In this document: positions 8,612 to 17,759 of the stretch, in pieces | How the letters are laid out: each line of letters begins with the position of its first letter | Position numbering within the stretch: the stretch's first letter is position 1 | DNA from: Bifidobacterium bohemicum DSM 22767 | GTDB lineage: Bacteria; Actinomycetota; Actinomycetes; Actinomycetales; Bifidobacteriaceae | Assembly (NCBI RefSeq): GCF_000741525.1 | Contig: NZ_JGYP01000004.1 | Span: 234,711 to 298,710 of the forward strand | Reading direction: 5' to 3' | DNA: 64,000 nt | Translations under genes and position numbers: made by a program | Notes under the pieces: generated by a model | Database searches by the model: none | Told to the model about the DNA's origin: nothing | The model's input: the letters and a program-made list of their open reading frames with translations, nothing else

Positions 8612-9169
8612 CTATTTGGCCGGTGAGGCCATGAGTGTGATGGCGTCCTGCGCCACATCGCCCTGATACTCAGCCAGCCGATGCATCAGCTCATTGAGCC
8701 AGAAACCCTGATTGAGGCCCGGCAACGGCTTGGCGGTGGCGCACACATGCAGTTCATAGCCATGCGGTTTGTCCGGCGGAGTGGGGCCGTTGTACCGCAT
8801 GGTAACCATCGGGTTGGTCGAACCGACGAACTTACTGGCCTCACTGGTGCGGCCTTGGGCCGCCTCAGGCACCATCGCGGACAGCGAACGCGAGAAATCC
8901 GGTGGAATCTCAAGGGCCCGTGAATCGTTGAAATCGAACATCAACGCCTCGACCGGCATGTTCGCAACGGACCAGTGAATCCACTCGAAACCGCACACCG
9001 GAATGGAATCGGGGTCAACCAGCCACCAGTGCAGATAATGCATGTCGGCGTCCAAATGCTCGATATAGAAGGGGAACGAGACGACAGGAGTGCCGTCGAT
9101 CTTGCCCTCCTGCGATGCGGCGACGGTGAAGTCGCCCGGAATCTCAGTAAAATCCGCAGTAATCTTCAT
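8612..9169 (-). CDS. YbhB/YbcL (PEBP) family protein
   Basis: This is a bacterial homologue of phosphatidylethanolamine-binding / Raf kinase inhibitor proteins. The anion-binding pocket motifs are visible as DPDSIPVCGFEWIHWSVANM and YNGPTPPDKPHGYELHVCA. The 185-aa length is usual for YbhB. The cellular role of bacterial members is unsettled. A GATAAT box lies 6 nt before ATG with no ribosome binding site, so the message may be leaderless. It lacks a signal peptide. Confidence 0.88.
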   Translation of the reverse strand: MKITADFTEIPGDFTVAASQEGKIDGTPVVSFPFYIEHLDADMHYLHWWLVDPDSIPVCGFEWIHWSVANMPVEALMFDFNDSRALEIPPDFSRSLSAMVPEAAQGRTSEASKFVGSTNPMVTMRYNGPTPPDKPHGYELHVCATAKPLPGLNQGFWLNELMHRLAEYQGDVAQDAITLMASPAK

Positions 9170-9175
9170 ACATCA

Positions 9176-9181
9176 ATTATC
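9176..9181 (-). promoter_or_regulatory. -10 box (GATAAT) of a probable leaderless transcript
   Basis: GATAAT on the minus strand ends 6 nt before the ATG of the YbhB-like gene. With +1 normally about 6-7 nt after a -10 box, transcription would start at or next to the ATG. No Shine-Dalgarno sequence is present. Confidence 0.5.
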
Positions 9182-9345
9182 GCGCACGCTTCTGACTTCA
9201 CGCACCCCTCGTGAAGCTGATACGCAAATAACGGAATCATTAACCCGTTCTCACGCAAGCACTCGCGGGAATACGCAAAAGCGGGATGCCATCCGAAAAC
9301 GACACCCCGTCTTATTTACATGACTCGGAACATTATTTCCGAAGG

Positions 9346-10863
9346 TTACGCCTCAGCAGCTGCCTTCTTGGCGGCACGACTGGCCTTCTTGGCGGCCTGT
9401 TCTTCAGCCTTGACGCTCTCAATGAAGGCGGCGTGCTTCTTGGAAGGAATCCAGCCAGCGTCAACGACCTTGACCTGCCACACCCAGGCTGCTGCAAGGA
9501 AAAGCAGAGCGAAGACCACGAGGCTGATGCCACCGGCGACAGGACCAAGATGCGCCAGATTGCCGGAGATAATACCGTACCAGTCGAAGTCGGCGTCGCC
9601 GAAGGTGGAGTTCGCCAGGCCGAAGCTACCCATAACCGTCATCAGACCAGCAGGCAGGAACGTAATGAGCAAGCCGTTGACGAACGCACCGACGATTGCA
9701 CCCACACGGCCACCGGTTGCGTTGCCGAACACGCCGGCACCGCCACCATCGAAGAAGTGAGGCACCATTCCAGGAAGAATGAGGGCAACGCCCCACACCG
9801 GTCCGAGCCACACCGCGATGATCACCAGAGCCACCAGACCACCGGCGAAGGAGGAGAGGAAGCCGATCAACGAAGCGTTGGCGCCATACGGGAAGACGAT
9901 CGGGATGTCGAGCGCAGGTTTGGCACCAGGCACGACGCGGTTCGCGATGCCTTGGAAAGCAGGCACGAGTTCACCGAGGATGATACGAACACCGTAGAGA
10001 ATGATCGACACGCCAATGCCGAACTGCAAGGCCTGCGCGAAGGCGGCCATGAAGAAAGCACCATAGTTGTCGGGGTTCGACGGGAAGATCTTGAACGCGG
10101 TCTTTGCCGGAAGAACAATAGCGGCCCACACCGCGAACACGAGGTAAAGAATCGTCATCAGAAGCGTAGTCGACACCATCGAATCGCGCAGGAAGCTCAG
10201 GCCCTTGGGGAAGTCAATGTCTTCAGTGGACTTGGACTTCTTGCCGACAGCAGCACCGATGGAACCGGAAACGACGTAGCCTAGGGTGTTGAAATGACCG
10301 ATGGAAAGTTTGTCATCGCCGGTGACCTGATTCATGAAAGGCTGGCCGAACGCAGGCATTGCCACCATCACAACGGCCATCAGCAAAGCGCCAATCAGGA
10401 TGACCAGCAGCTGATTCTTGGAACCGAAGCCGATGGAGAGCACGAGCGCAAGCATAGTGGACATGAACACCATGTGGTGTCCAGTAAGGAACACGTACTT
10501 CAGAGGCGTAAATCGCGCAAACAGCAACATGATGATGAAGCTCAACACAATGATATAGGCCGAAGCCGCACCGAACTGACTGGATGCCTGAGCGGTGATG
10601 ACTTCGTTGGTCGGCACCACGCCATGCGCGCCGGTGGACTTCAGAATCAGCTTGCCGAAGGGGTCCAGCGCAGCGGTAACCACAGTGGCACCCGCACCCA
10701 AAATCAGGTAGCCCATAGCCGCCTTCAAGGCGCCGGAAATGACTTGCCCCACGCTACGCTTAAGCGCAATCAGGCCGATCGCGGCGACAATACCGATCAG
10801 GTATGCCGGCACGTTGAGGATTTCCTTACTAATGAAATCCAGAACAGCTAGTAATACATTCAT
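9346..10863 (-). CDS. ulaA: PTS L-ascorbate-type permease, subunit IIC (UlaA family)
   Basis: This is an integral membrane sugar-channel subunit of the ascorbate-galactitol PTS group, with about 11-12 hydrophobic segments over 505 aa and a charged Lys/Ala-rich cytosolic C-terminus (SRAAKKAAAEA). Family blocks include FLTGHHMVFMSTMLALVL, FGQPFMNQVTGDD and HFFDGGGAGVFGNATGG. It takes up substrate phosphorylated by the IIB protein encoded just upstream. It is the last gene of ptsI-IIA-IIB-IIC. UlaA homologues often carry substrates other than ascorbate, and no ascorbate catabolic genes (ulaD, ulaE, ulaF, ulaG) lie here, so the substrate is open. Confidence 0.9.
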   Translation of the reverse strand: MNVLLAVLDFISKEILNVPAYLIGIVAAIGLIALKRSVGQVISGALKAAMGYLILGAGATVVTAALDPFGKLILKSTGAHGVVPTNEVITAQASSQFGAASAYIIVLSFIIMLLFARFTPLKYVFLTGHHMVFMSTMLALVLSIGFGSKNQLLVILIGALLMAVVMVAMPAFGQPFMNQVTGDDKLSIGHFNTLGYVVSGSIGAAVGKKSKSTEDIDFPKGLSFLRDSMVSTTLLMTILYLVFAVWAAIVLPAKTAFKIFPSNPDNYGAFFMAAFAQALQFGIGVSIILYGVRIILGELVPAFQGIANRVVPGAKPALDIPIVFPYGANASLIGFLSSFAGGLVALVIIAVWLGPVWGVALILPGMVPHFFDGGGAGVFGNATGGRVGAIVGAFVNGLLITFLPAGLMTVMGSFGLANSTFGDADFDWYGIISGNLAHLGPVAGGISLVVFALLFLAAAWVWQVKVVDAGWIPSKKHAAFIESVKAEEQAAKKASRAAKKAAAEA

Positions 10864-10974
10864 TGTTTCTCCTGTGTTGTTCTCTCCAAATCATCAAACG
10901 TCGCCATTTGACGAAATTTTCATTGAATCCGATGGTCTCCGATAGGCCTTCCACCGTGCGCGATTGCTTGTTTT

Positions 10975-11247
10975 TCAGGCCGCGTACTTTTCGAGGACGG
11001 AGCGGATCTCGTCCTTGTCCATAAAGTTGCTCACGACCTCGACCGGAGTCGACGTGCCCGAAAGCTGACCTGCCAGCTCTGCCGAAGTGAGCACCAGGTC
11101 GCACATGTTGGCAGTGCCCATGGCGCTACCGGCATCCGCTGTTTGCACATTAACATCGAGCCCCATATCGGCGGCGACTTGCTCAACATTGGACCTTAGG
11201 ATCACCGAAGTACCGATGCCCATGCCACACACGCAAAGAATGTCCAT
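10975..11247 (-). CDS. ulaB: PTS L-ascorbate-type subunit IIB
   Basis: This 90-aa cytosolic phosphocarrier has the phosphocysteine loop near the N-terminus (CVCGMGIGTS) that accepts phosphate from IIA and passes it to the sugar. The Rossmann-like fold and length are typical of the lactose/ascorbate IIB class. It is the third gene of the cluster, 111 nt before IIC and 99 nt after IIA. Confidence 0.92.
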   Translation of the reverse strand: MDILCVCGMGIGTSVILRSNVEQVAADMGLDVNVQTADAGSAMGTANMCDLVLTSAELAGQLSGTSTPVEVVSNFMDKDEIRSVLEKYAA

Positions 11248-11346
11248 TGTTTCCTCATTTCTCTTTGATTATTTGTCACAACAATTTGTACGGGGTTGCA
11301 CACGATTGACCGTCACGGCTTTGGGGCCATGAACGAGCCGACCATA

Positions 11347-11796
11347 CTACGCCTTAAGGATCCTGCGAATGTCTTCAGGAGTCGCTGCCGCTTTGAGCTG
11401 AGCGGTCTTGACCGGATCAGACAAAGCGCTGGCAATCGCGGACATGACCACGATATGCTCATCTTCGTTTTTACCTGCCAAGCCGATGACCAGCGAAACC
11501 GGGTCGTTGGCCTTGTTGCCGAACTTCACTGGCGTGCTCAATCGCACCCAGCTCAGCCCCGTGTTCAAGACAGCTGCTGACGGGCGGGAATGAGCCAAAG
11601 CCAAGCCCGGTGCAATCACCATATACGGACCAAGATTCTCAACGGCGGCGATCATTTCACCGGTATATGCCTCGGTAGTAAAACCCGAGGCGGTCAGCCC
11701 TTTGCCCGCCAACGTAATCGCCTCGCGCCAATCCTGCGCAGGCACATCCAGCATGAATGAGGAATCCGGAAGGAACCCATCGATATCGGTAGCCAT
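11347..11796 (-). CDS. ulaC: PTS subunit IIA (mannitol/fructose/ascorbate type)
   Basis: This 149-aa EIIA of the mannitol/fructose superfamily carries the phosphorylated histidine in GLALAHSRPSA. It relays phosphate from HPr to the IIB next to it. ATG 11796 has AAAGGAG directly upstream; an in-frame start 14 codons earlier lacks one. It lies 137 nt downstream of ptsI, and a stable hairpin sits in that space. Confidence 0.92.
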   Translation of the reverse strand: MATDIDGFLPDSSFMLDVPAQDWREAITLAGKGLTASGFTTEAYTGEMIAAVENLGPYMVIAPGLALAHSRPSAAVLNTGLSWVRLSTPVKFGNKANDPVSLVIGLAGKNEDEHIVVMSAIASALSDPVKTAQLKAAATPEDIRRILKA

Positions 11797-11884
11797 AAGC
11801 AAGCTCCTTTGCCTTAGATTATTCGGTTTATATTGCATCTATTCTGTTGTGGCGTCATCCGCAATCGGCTACGGCAATAACGCC

Positions 11885-11924
11885 AGATTGGTGCGCCACG
11901 TTCATCAACGCAACGCACCAACCT
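11885..11924. terminator. Hairpin between ptsI and IIA (attenuator or processing site)
   Basis: An 11-bp stem (AGATTGGTGCG with CGCACCAACCT, one G-T pair) begins 9 nt after the ptsI stop. The adjacent T run (GTTTTT) is on the plus-strand side, so it would not act as a standard terminator of the minus-strand pts transcript. It may uncouple the levels of enzyme I and the permease subunits. Confidence 0.5.
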
Positions 11925-11933
11925 GTTTTTCCA

Positions 11934-13595
11934 CTACTCGTTCCACTTGGCTGGATGGTAGAAGTCACCATTCAACGCCTTAGCGGCCTTCTCCTTTGCC
12001 TCATCCATCGTGTACTTGGCCAGCTCGGCACGCACGTCGTCGAGAGCCACCGGGGTCATCGACAGGGAGTTGACACCGATGCCGGCGAGCACCACAGCCA
12101 GATCAGGGTCGGCCGCGGCTTCGCCGCACACGCCCACAGGCATGCCGTTGGCGTTGCCCGCGTCCGCGATCATCTTGATGGCGCGCAGCACCGCGGGGTG
12201 CCAGGCCGTCTGATAATCAGCCACGGAGCCCAAGACACGATCGGCCGCGAGAGTGTATTGAGTCAAGTCATTGGTGCCGATCGAAACGAAGTCAGCGACC
12301 TTGGCGACCTTGTCAGCCATGAAGGCGATGGAGGGGACCTCGGCCATGACGCCGACCTTCTTCAGGCCCTTGGACTTGGCCAAACGCACGAAGTAGTCGG
12401 CCTCCTGATCGTCGGCCACCATCGGCATCATCACCCACAAATCAGCTTCGGTCTGAGCATCGGCCGCGACGAGCGCATCAAGCTGGCCTTCCAACACATC
12501 CATATGCTGACGCAGCGAACGCAGACCGCGCAGACCCAGCGCCGGGTTCGGCTCGTTTTCGGGGGTCAGGAACGGCAGTGGCTTGTCGGCACCCGCATCA
12601 AGCATGCGGATGACGACCTTCTTGCCGGGGAAACGACTGAGAAGCTTGGCGTAGGCCTTGGTCTGGTCCTCGACGCTCGGCGCCTCTTCGTTGCCCAGGA
12701 ACAGGAATTCGGAACGGAACAGACCCACGCCCTCGGCACCGTATTCCAGAGCGGGATCGGCATCCTCGGGCTTGCCCACGTTCGCCAACAGCGGAAGCAA
12801 GGTGCCGTCTTTCAGTGCGCCCGGCTTGCCGCGTAGCTCCTTGGCCTTATCGGCCTGCACCTTTGCTTCATTGGCGGCGTTGATCTCATCTTCGGTCGGG
12901 TCGGGAGTTATCTCGCCCTTCGCGGCGTTGACGATTACCGTCTGTCCGTCCTTGAGGTTGACGGCCTCCGCCGCCGAAACCACGGCGACGATTCCGCGCG
13001 CACGCGCCAGAATGGCGGTGTGGCTGGTGGGACCGCCCTGGCTGGTGACGATGGCCAGCGTCTTGTTCATGTCGAGATCCTCGGTGTCCGCTGGCGACAA
13101 ATCGCGCGCCACGAGCACGAACGGCTTGTCGCTCACCGGTACACCCGGAGCCTGCACGCCCTCGAGATCGGCCAGCACACGCTGACCGACATCATGCAGA
13201 TCCGCGGCGCGCTCGGCCATGTAGCCTCCCAGATCGGTGAGGGTCTGCTCAAACTTGGCGAAACCTTCAAACGTGGCGCGCTCGGCGGTCAAGCCACTTT
13301 CGATGCCTTCACGGATCGTGGAAGCCAGCGCCGCGTCCGAGGCCATTTGCGAAAGCGCCTGGAGGATCGGAGCTGCCTTGCGGGAGCCCTCATCCTTTGA
13401 CGCGGCGGCAGCCTCGGCACGTGCGGCAAGATCCTTGTTGACCTTCGCCAACGACTGTTCGGCGCGAGCCTGGTCCGCCTCGGCAGAGACATTCTGCGGA
13501 CGCGGTGTCGTGGACGGTTCGTCCAGCGGCTCGGCCATACGAATGACCGGCCCGACCGCGATGCCACGACCGATTCCAACTCCTGCAATACTCAT
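11934..13595 (-). CDS. ptsI: PTS enzyme I (phosphoenolpyruvate-protein phosphotransferase)
   Basis: General PTS enzyme that takes phosphate from PEP and passes it to HPr. The active histidine is in GGPTSHTAILAR (about His192). The C-terminal PEP-binding barrel is marked by FRSEFLFL, MMPMVAD and SIGTNDLTQYTLAADR. At 553 aa it is slightly short of the 570 usual. AAGGAG precedes ATG 13595. It is divergent from ptsH and first in ptsI-IIA-IIB-IIC, so the general enzyme is probably co-regulated with one permease. Confidence 0.95.
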   Translation of the reverse strand: MSIAGVGIGRGIAVGPVIRMAEPLDEPSTTPRPQNVSAEADQARAEQSLAKVNKDLAARAEAAAASKDEGSRKAAPILQALSQMASDAALASTIREGIESGLTAERATFEGFAKFEQTLTDLGGYMAERAADLHDVGQRVLADLEGVQAPGVPVSDKPFVLVARDLSPADTEDLDMNKTLAIVTSQGGPTSHTAILARARGIVAVVSAAEAVNLKDGQTVIVNAAKGEITPDPTEDEINAANEAKVQADKAKELRGKPGALKDGTLLPLLANVGKPEDADPALEYGAEGVGLFRSEFLFLGNEEAPSVEDQTKAYAKLLSRFPGKKVVIRMLDAGADKPLPFLTPENEPNPALGLRGLRSLRQHMDVLEGQLDALVAADAQTEADLWVMMPMVADDQEADYFVRLAKSKGLKKVGVMAEVPSIAFMADKVAKVADFVSIGTNDLTQYTLAADRVLGSVADYQTAWHPAVLRAIKMIADAGNANGMPVGVCGEAAADPDLAVVLAGIGVNSLSMTPVALDDVRAELAKYTMDEAKEKAAKALNGDFYHPAKWNE

Positions 13596-13716
13596 AGTGA
13601 CTCCTTAATAACCTCCACCGAACGCCAATCCCCATGTCCGCGACTGCGGCGCGATTGCGCCCCCGTTGGATTGAATGCCCGCCACAATCAGCGACCATCC
13701 CTGCGTTACTATGTAC

Positions 13717-13744
13717 AATATACACCCTGAAAACAGCTTGGCAA
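13717..13744 (-). promoter_or_regulatory. ptsI promoter (TTGCCA-N16-TATATT)
   Basis: On the minus strand, TTGCCA at 13744-13739 and TATATT at 13722-13717 are separated by 16 bp, about 120 nt before ptsI. It matches a sigma-70/A type promoter reasonably well. Confidence 0.55.
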
Positions 13745-13749
13745 ATGGG

Positions 13750-13761
13750 GTAAACGTTTTC
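13750..13761. promoter_or_regulatory. Candidate LacI-type operator in the ptsI-ptsH gap
   Basis: GTAAACGTTTTC contains the palindrome AAACGTTT (13752-13759), the form favoured by LacI-family repressors. It abuts the -35 box of the ptsI promoter and lies about 90 nt upstream of ptsH. The LacI gene just beyond ptsH is the obvious candidate protein. Confidence 0.45.
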
Positions 13762-13845
13762 TGCAATAAGCGGCGCGTTATGCTACACTTGGCTCGTACA
13801 AAAATTCATCATTGATTGCGCGAGAGCGTTTAAAAGGAGCACACC

Positions 13846-14115
13846 ATGGCATCTGCATCACGTACTGTCGTCATTACTGATCCCGTCGGCATTCATGCTC
13901 GTCCGGCTTCGCAGTTCGCCCAAGCCGCAGCAGCCTCGGGTTGCAAGGTCACCATTTCCAAGGAGCCCGGCACCCAAGGTGTGAATGGGGCCAGCATCCT
14001 TTCGGTGATGGGCTTAGGCATCAAGAAAGGCGATTCCGTGGAAGTCGTGGTCGATGGCGACAACGCCGAGGCCGTGGCACAGTCCCTTTCGGAAACCCTC
14101 ACCGCCGAAGAGTAA
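13846..14115 (+). CDS. ptsH: PTS phosphocarrier protein HPr
   Basis: This 89-aa HPr carries phosphate from enzyme I to IIA proteins. The phosphorylated histidine is in GIHARPA (His17 here). The serine region is NGASILSVMGLG. AAAAGGAG lies before ATG 13846. It is transcribed away from ptsI and followed by a strong hairpin. Confidence 0.96.
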   Translation: MASASRTVVITDPVGIHARPASQFAQAAAASGCKVTISKEPGTQGVNGASILSVMGLGIKKGDSVEVVVDGDNAEAVAQSLSETLTAEE

Positions 14116-14136
14116 TCACACCAGCAACGCAATTAG

Positions 14137-14175
14137 GCGTTCATCGGGATTGCGCGACTCAATCTCGATGAACGC
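14137..14175 (+). terminator. Terminator hairpin after ptsH
   Basis: A 16-bp stem (14137-14152 with 14160-14175, one G-T pair, 7-nt loop) lies 21 nt past the ptsH stop. The trailing sequence (TTACACGT) is only weakly T-rich. Confidence 0.65.
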
Positions 14176-14361
14176 TTACACGTATCGTCGCGGCACAAGG
14201 TGCCGTGACCAACCAAGCCAGCATCACCGCCGAGACGAAGTCCTGCGGAGCATCTCAACGCCCTTGGCCATTGAGAATCAAGATCGGCATTAGCTCTCGT
14301 CACAATGGCATGCCGATGCAGTCAAACGGTGAACACGACTCGGCGACGAGAGGAAACGAGT

Positions 14362-15438
14362 ATGGCGTTCCGGCCAGCAAGAACGCATTCCGGCAATGTC
14401 TCAATCGTAGAGGTTGCCGCTTTGGCCAACGTCTCCACGGCTACCGTTTCACGGGTGCTGTCGGGCCAACGTTCCAAAGAGGACGATATTGACCGCAGGG
14501 TGCGCAAAGCTGCACGCAAACTTCACTATTCAGCAAATTTCGCCGCAAGCGCACTGCGCAGCGCCGTTACCAACACCCTCGGTGTGGTCGTGCAGTCCCT
14601 CACCACCCCTTTCGCCCATGAATTCATCTCGGATCTCGAGCCGGTCGCAAACGCGCATGGGTTGGAGCTACTGGTCGCCATCGGTCCCACACAAGAGATG
14701 CGTAGCATTCGGGTCAAAGCACTAATGGGACGGAAAATCGATGGTTTGATCCTCCTGACGGGCGAGCAATCGAATCTCGACGAGACGACGGTTGCCGCCA
14801 CCCAACAGATTCCGGTTGTGCAGATCTCAGCACAACCCGCCTCGACAAAAATCAACTGGATAGGCGTGGACTCCTCCGCGTCCATGCGACTGATATTGAA
14901 ACACCTCGCCGCACACAACTCGACTTCCGTGGCTTTTCTTGGACAGCCGCTCGAAGGCCAAGTCGCATCCGCTTTATACACCAGTTTCCAAGTCTTATGC
15001 CAAGCAATGAACACCTACACCGAGCCGAGATGGACGACGTTCGGCGAACGTAGCATGCGACGAGGATATCACGACACCATGATGCTTTTCAATGCCCAGC
15101 ATAGCCGTTCCGCGCGAACACCGAATGCCCTGATCTGCGTAGGCGCCTCGGTCGCGGACGGCGCGGTTGTGGCGCTCAGCCAACTCGGTTTTCGGGTGCC
15201 GGAAGACGTCAACATCATGTGCGTGGATGCCGAGGTAAGTAGCCGCATTGGCTTGTCTTCACTCACTTCCGTAAGCCCTCCCTATGACCGTATCGCACAG
15301 GAAGCCATACGGCTGGCCGACGGTAAGTCGGGGCCGCGGCATATCGCCTTGCCCTGCAGGATTACACAGCGCGAGTCGACCAACACCCCGCGCTTCGGCG
15401 CCAGCGATATGGCAGAAATCGACAATGATTCACGCTAG
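14362..15438 (+). CDS. LacI family transcriptional regulator (PTS-linked)
   Basis: The 358-aa protein has a LacI helix-turn-helix at about residues 14-60 (VAALANVSTATVSRVLSGQ, then ALRS hinge) and a periplasmic-binding-like effector domain after it. ATG 14362 is preceded by AGAGGAAA; a longer frame from 14305 has no signal. Its position next to ptsH and the Ula-type PTS suggests control of the ptsH/ptsI region, with the AAACGTTT site at 13752 as candidate operator. The effector domain is atypical in sequence, so the ligand is unknown. Confidence 0.85.
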   Translation: MAFRPARTHSGNVSIVEVAALANVSTATVSRVLSGQRSKEDDIDRRVRKAARKLHYSANFAASALRSAVTNTLGVVVQSLTTPFAHEFISDLEPVANAHGLELLVAIGPTQEMRSIRVKALMGRKIDGLILLTGEQSNLDETTVAATQQIPVVQISAQPASTKINWIGVDSSASMRLILKHLAAHNSTSVAFLGQPLEGQVASALYTSFQVLCQAMNTYTEPRWTTFGERSMRRGYHDTMMLFNAQHSRSARTPNALICVGASVADGAVVALSQLGFRVPEDVNIMCVDAEVSSRIGLSSLTSVSPPYDRIAQEAIRLADGKSGPRHIALPCRITQRESTNTPRFGASDMAEIDNDSR

Positions 15439-15500
15439 TTATACACCGAAGATAGTCTTTCGCAACGATACCGTAGCCGCACGGCCGATATTGCGCCGTC

Positions 15501-16661
15501 TCATACCAACAGCGCACAGAACAACGCTTCGAACAGCAGGAGCTGATTGCCGTTGCCCGTCAGGCGACGACGCGCCGTGTTGACGGCCTCAAGCCGGTCC
15601 ACCGCACCCTGGCGGGTGAGTCGAACCGACAGATCGGTGATGGCGGCACGGTTTTCGAGGTTAACCAACCCGACCGAATCCTCGGCGTTGTTTTGCAGTA
15701 CGGCCACATCACGATAAACGCTGGAAATCGTGTTGAGCGCGCGGTCGAGCACATCGCGGCTGCGACGGGTGGCACGGCGCTTGATGTCCGCTTTCTTGCC
15801 GATCTGATTATAGGCGGAACGCAGAGCCGTCGGAATACGTTCGTCGGATCCCAATCCGTTGATACGACGGAACCGCTCCTGCTCGGACCGTACTTTGCGC
15901 TCCACATCCAGCTCGGCCTGTGCTTTGGCGCCATCGATCAGATTGCCGGCCAGAAGCACCGCATCCGAGGCGCGCGCAAGTCCCAACACCCCGACCACCA
16001 GCTCGTCACGGTCACTCATCGCACGCTCGTCCTTGGCGTAGAGCCTGGCCACGCCGATATGTCCTTCGGAAAGGCGTGACGCGCGGGCGGCAACCTTGGG
16101 CTCGACCCCGGTAGTCGTTTCCAGGAACCGAGCCACCGCCTGCTGATCGGGCACGGCCAACTCCACGACCCTGGTGCGGGAGCGAATGGTCGGCAGCACG
16201 TCCTGTGCACTTGGAGCGCACAGCAGCCAGATGGTGTGAGGGCTGGGTTCCTCAATCTCCTTAAGAAGCACGTTGGTGGTACGCTCCTGCATGCGGTCTA
16301 CGTCCTCGATGATGATGATTCGCCATGGCGATATGCTCGGGGTCTGTTCGGACTTCTCGATCAGGTCGCGCACTTCGTCGATGCCGATCGTGATCTTGTC
16401 GGTCGCCAGTGAGGTGACATCGGGGTGAGTGCCCGCCAACACCTGCGCACTGACGCGTTCGCTTTCCTCTCCTCCGTCGCCAAGACCGTGATCGGGGCTT
16501 TCCAACGCCGCGGCGAAGGCGCGCGCCACGTTCGACCGGCCCGACCCGGCGGGTCCGCAAATCAGCCATGACTGCGCAATCGCCTTCGGGTCGCCGGATG
16601 CCACGGCTTTGAGCTGGCCGACCACACGGTCCTGCCCCACCAAGCTGCTCCACACGTTCAT
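15501..16661 (-). CDS. holB: DNA polymerase III subunit delta prime
   Basis: Clamp-loader AAA+ subunit of the replicase. The N-terminal region MNVWSSLVGQDRVVGQLKA is typical, with a P-loop (GPAGSGRSNVAR), a DExx-like block (IIIEDVDRMQERTTNVLLKEIEEPS) and an SRC-like segment (TIRSRTRVVEL). 386 aa. It lies 151 nt downstream of tmk on the same strand, the usual tmk-holB order. The C-terminal collar helices are poorly conserved, as expected. Confidence 0.93.
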   Translation of the reverse strand: MNVWSSLVGQDRVVGQLKAVASGDPKAIAQSWLICGPAGSGRSNVARAFAAALESPDHGLGDGGEESERVSAQVLAGTHPDVTSLATDKITIGIDEVRDLIEKSEQTPSISPWRIIIIEDVDRMQERTTNVLLKEIEEPSPHTIWLLCAPSAQDVLPTIRSRTRVVELAVPDQQAVARFLETTTGVEPKVAARASRLSEGHIGVARLYAKDERAMSDRDELVVGVLGLARASDAVLLAGNLIDGAKAQAELDVERKVRSEQERFRRINGLGSDERIPTALRSAYNQIGKKADIKRRATRRSRDVLDRALNTISSVYRDVAVLQNNAEDSVGLVNLENRAAITDLSVRLTRQGAVDRLEAVNTARRRLTGNGNQLLLFEALFCALLV

Positions 16662-16812
16662 CGATCCACCACCCTCATCTCCAAGTCGTTCACCGTCGGT
16701 TTACAGGTTTTGCGTCTTTGGCTGAAGCCGGCTTTATCAGCCGATTCACTACGTATATGCCCGAACATCTATCCAGACCAACCACGTCGGTCCGGCAGTA
16801 TTTCAATTTACC

Positions 16813-17427
16813 TTATGCAGGGCCGAGCAGCTGCGCCGAGTCCTGCTTAATCTGCGCCCAGATGTCTTCGACGGACTGTGCCGCGTCCACAACACGGAAT
16901 CGGCCCGGGTCGCGCTTGGCCAAGTCCAGAAACGCCTGACGGGTACGCAACGCGAATGTGACACCGGTGGACTCCATGCGGTCGGCATCGTGCTTGAGCC
17001 GTTGACGCGCGGCCAGCGGATCCATGTCGAGCAGGTAGGTGCGCGCAGGCAGAAGGTCGTTCGTGGCCCACATGCTCAGATTCTCCACCTCCTCGGCAGT
17101 CAGCTCACGTCCACCGGACTGGTAGGCCAGCGAGGAGTCGATGTAGCGATCCGAAATGACCACGGCACCGCGCATCAAAGCCGGCCTGATCACCTTGGCC
17201 ACATGCTCGGCGCGGTCGGCTGCGAACAACAGTGCTTCGGCGTACGGCGAAACGTCATCGCCCTCCAGCAGGAGGCGACGCAACTGCGCCCCGAGCGGCG
17301 TTCCGCCAGGCTCGCGCGTGACCACGACCTCGCGCCCCAGCCCCTCTACATAGCCGCACAACCGCTCGACCTGCGTGGTTTTTCCCACGCCATCGACGCC
17401 CTCAAACGTAATGAACAAACCACTCAT
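16813..17427 (-). CDS. tmk: Thymidylate kinase
   Basis: Phosphorylates dTMP to dTDP. The P-loop is [12 protein letters not shown] near residue 8, the DRY-type motif is [12 protein letters not shown], and the [10 protein letters not shown] segment is the dTMP-binding motif. 204 aa, normal length. ATG 17427 is set by CGGAGG just upstream; a longer frame to 17487 would add 20 residues before the conserved start. Likely cotranscribed with holB. Confidence 0.95.
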   Translation of the reverse strand: MSGLFITFEGVDGVGKTTQVERLCGYVEGLGREVVVTREPGGTPLGAQLRRLLLEGDDVSPYAEALLFAADRAEHVAKVIRPALMRGAVVISDRYIDSSLAYQSGGRELTAEEVENLSMWATNDLLPARTYLLDMDPLAARQRLKHDADRMESTGVTFALRTRQAFLDLAKRDPGRFRVVDAAQSVEDIWAQIKQDSAQLLGPA

Positions 17428-17759
17428 ACCAACCTCCGATTTGCGCCCACCATACCACGCCACGCTCACCGGTCGAGGCGTCGCCACGCCCGAACCGGAT
17501 TCGACGCATTATGCCGGACACTCACTATCCCATTGAAAACAATAGTGAAGGAACAGTCAAACGAATACGGTCTTTGTGGACGGGCGAACGGGTTATCCGC
17601 ATTTGAGGCGTGTCCCGCTCCCCGACCACAAATTATCCGCACTACACGTTCCAGACAAGCCGATAGCTCGGAATAAGTCACTCTACGGCTACACGAAGCA
17701 GCGCAATATCGCAAACCGTAATCAACAATCGACCCACCAGTGATAAATTCGTTGACGCA
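17428..17759. other. topA-tmk gap with DnaA-box-like motifs
   Basis: No gene is seen in these 332 bases. Two copies of TTATCCGCA (17593-17601 and 17633-17641) each differ by one base from the consensus DnaA box TTATCCACA. The first is followed by TTTGAGGCGTGTCC, shared with the elements at 22256 and 40978. Confidence 0.55.
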
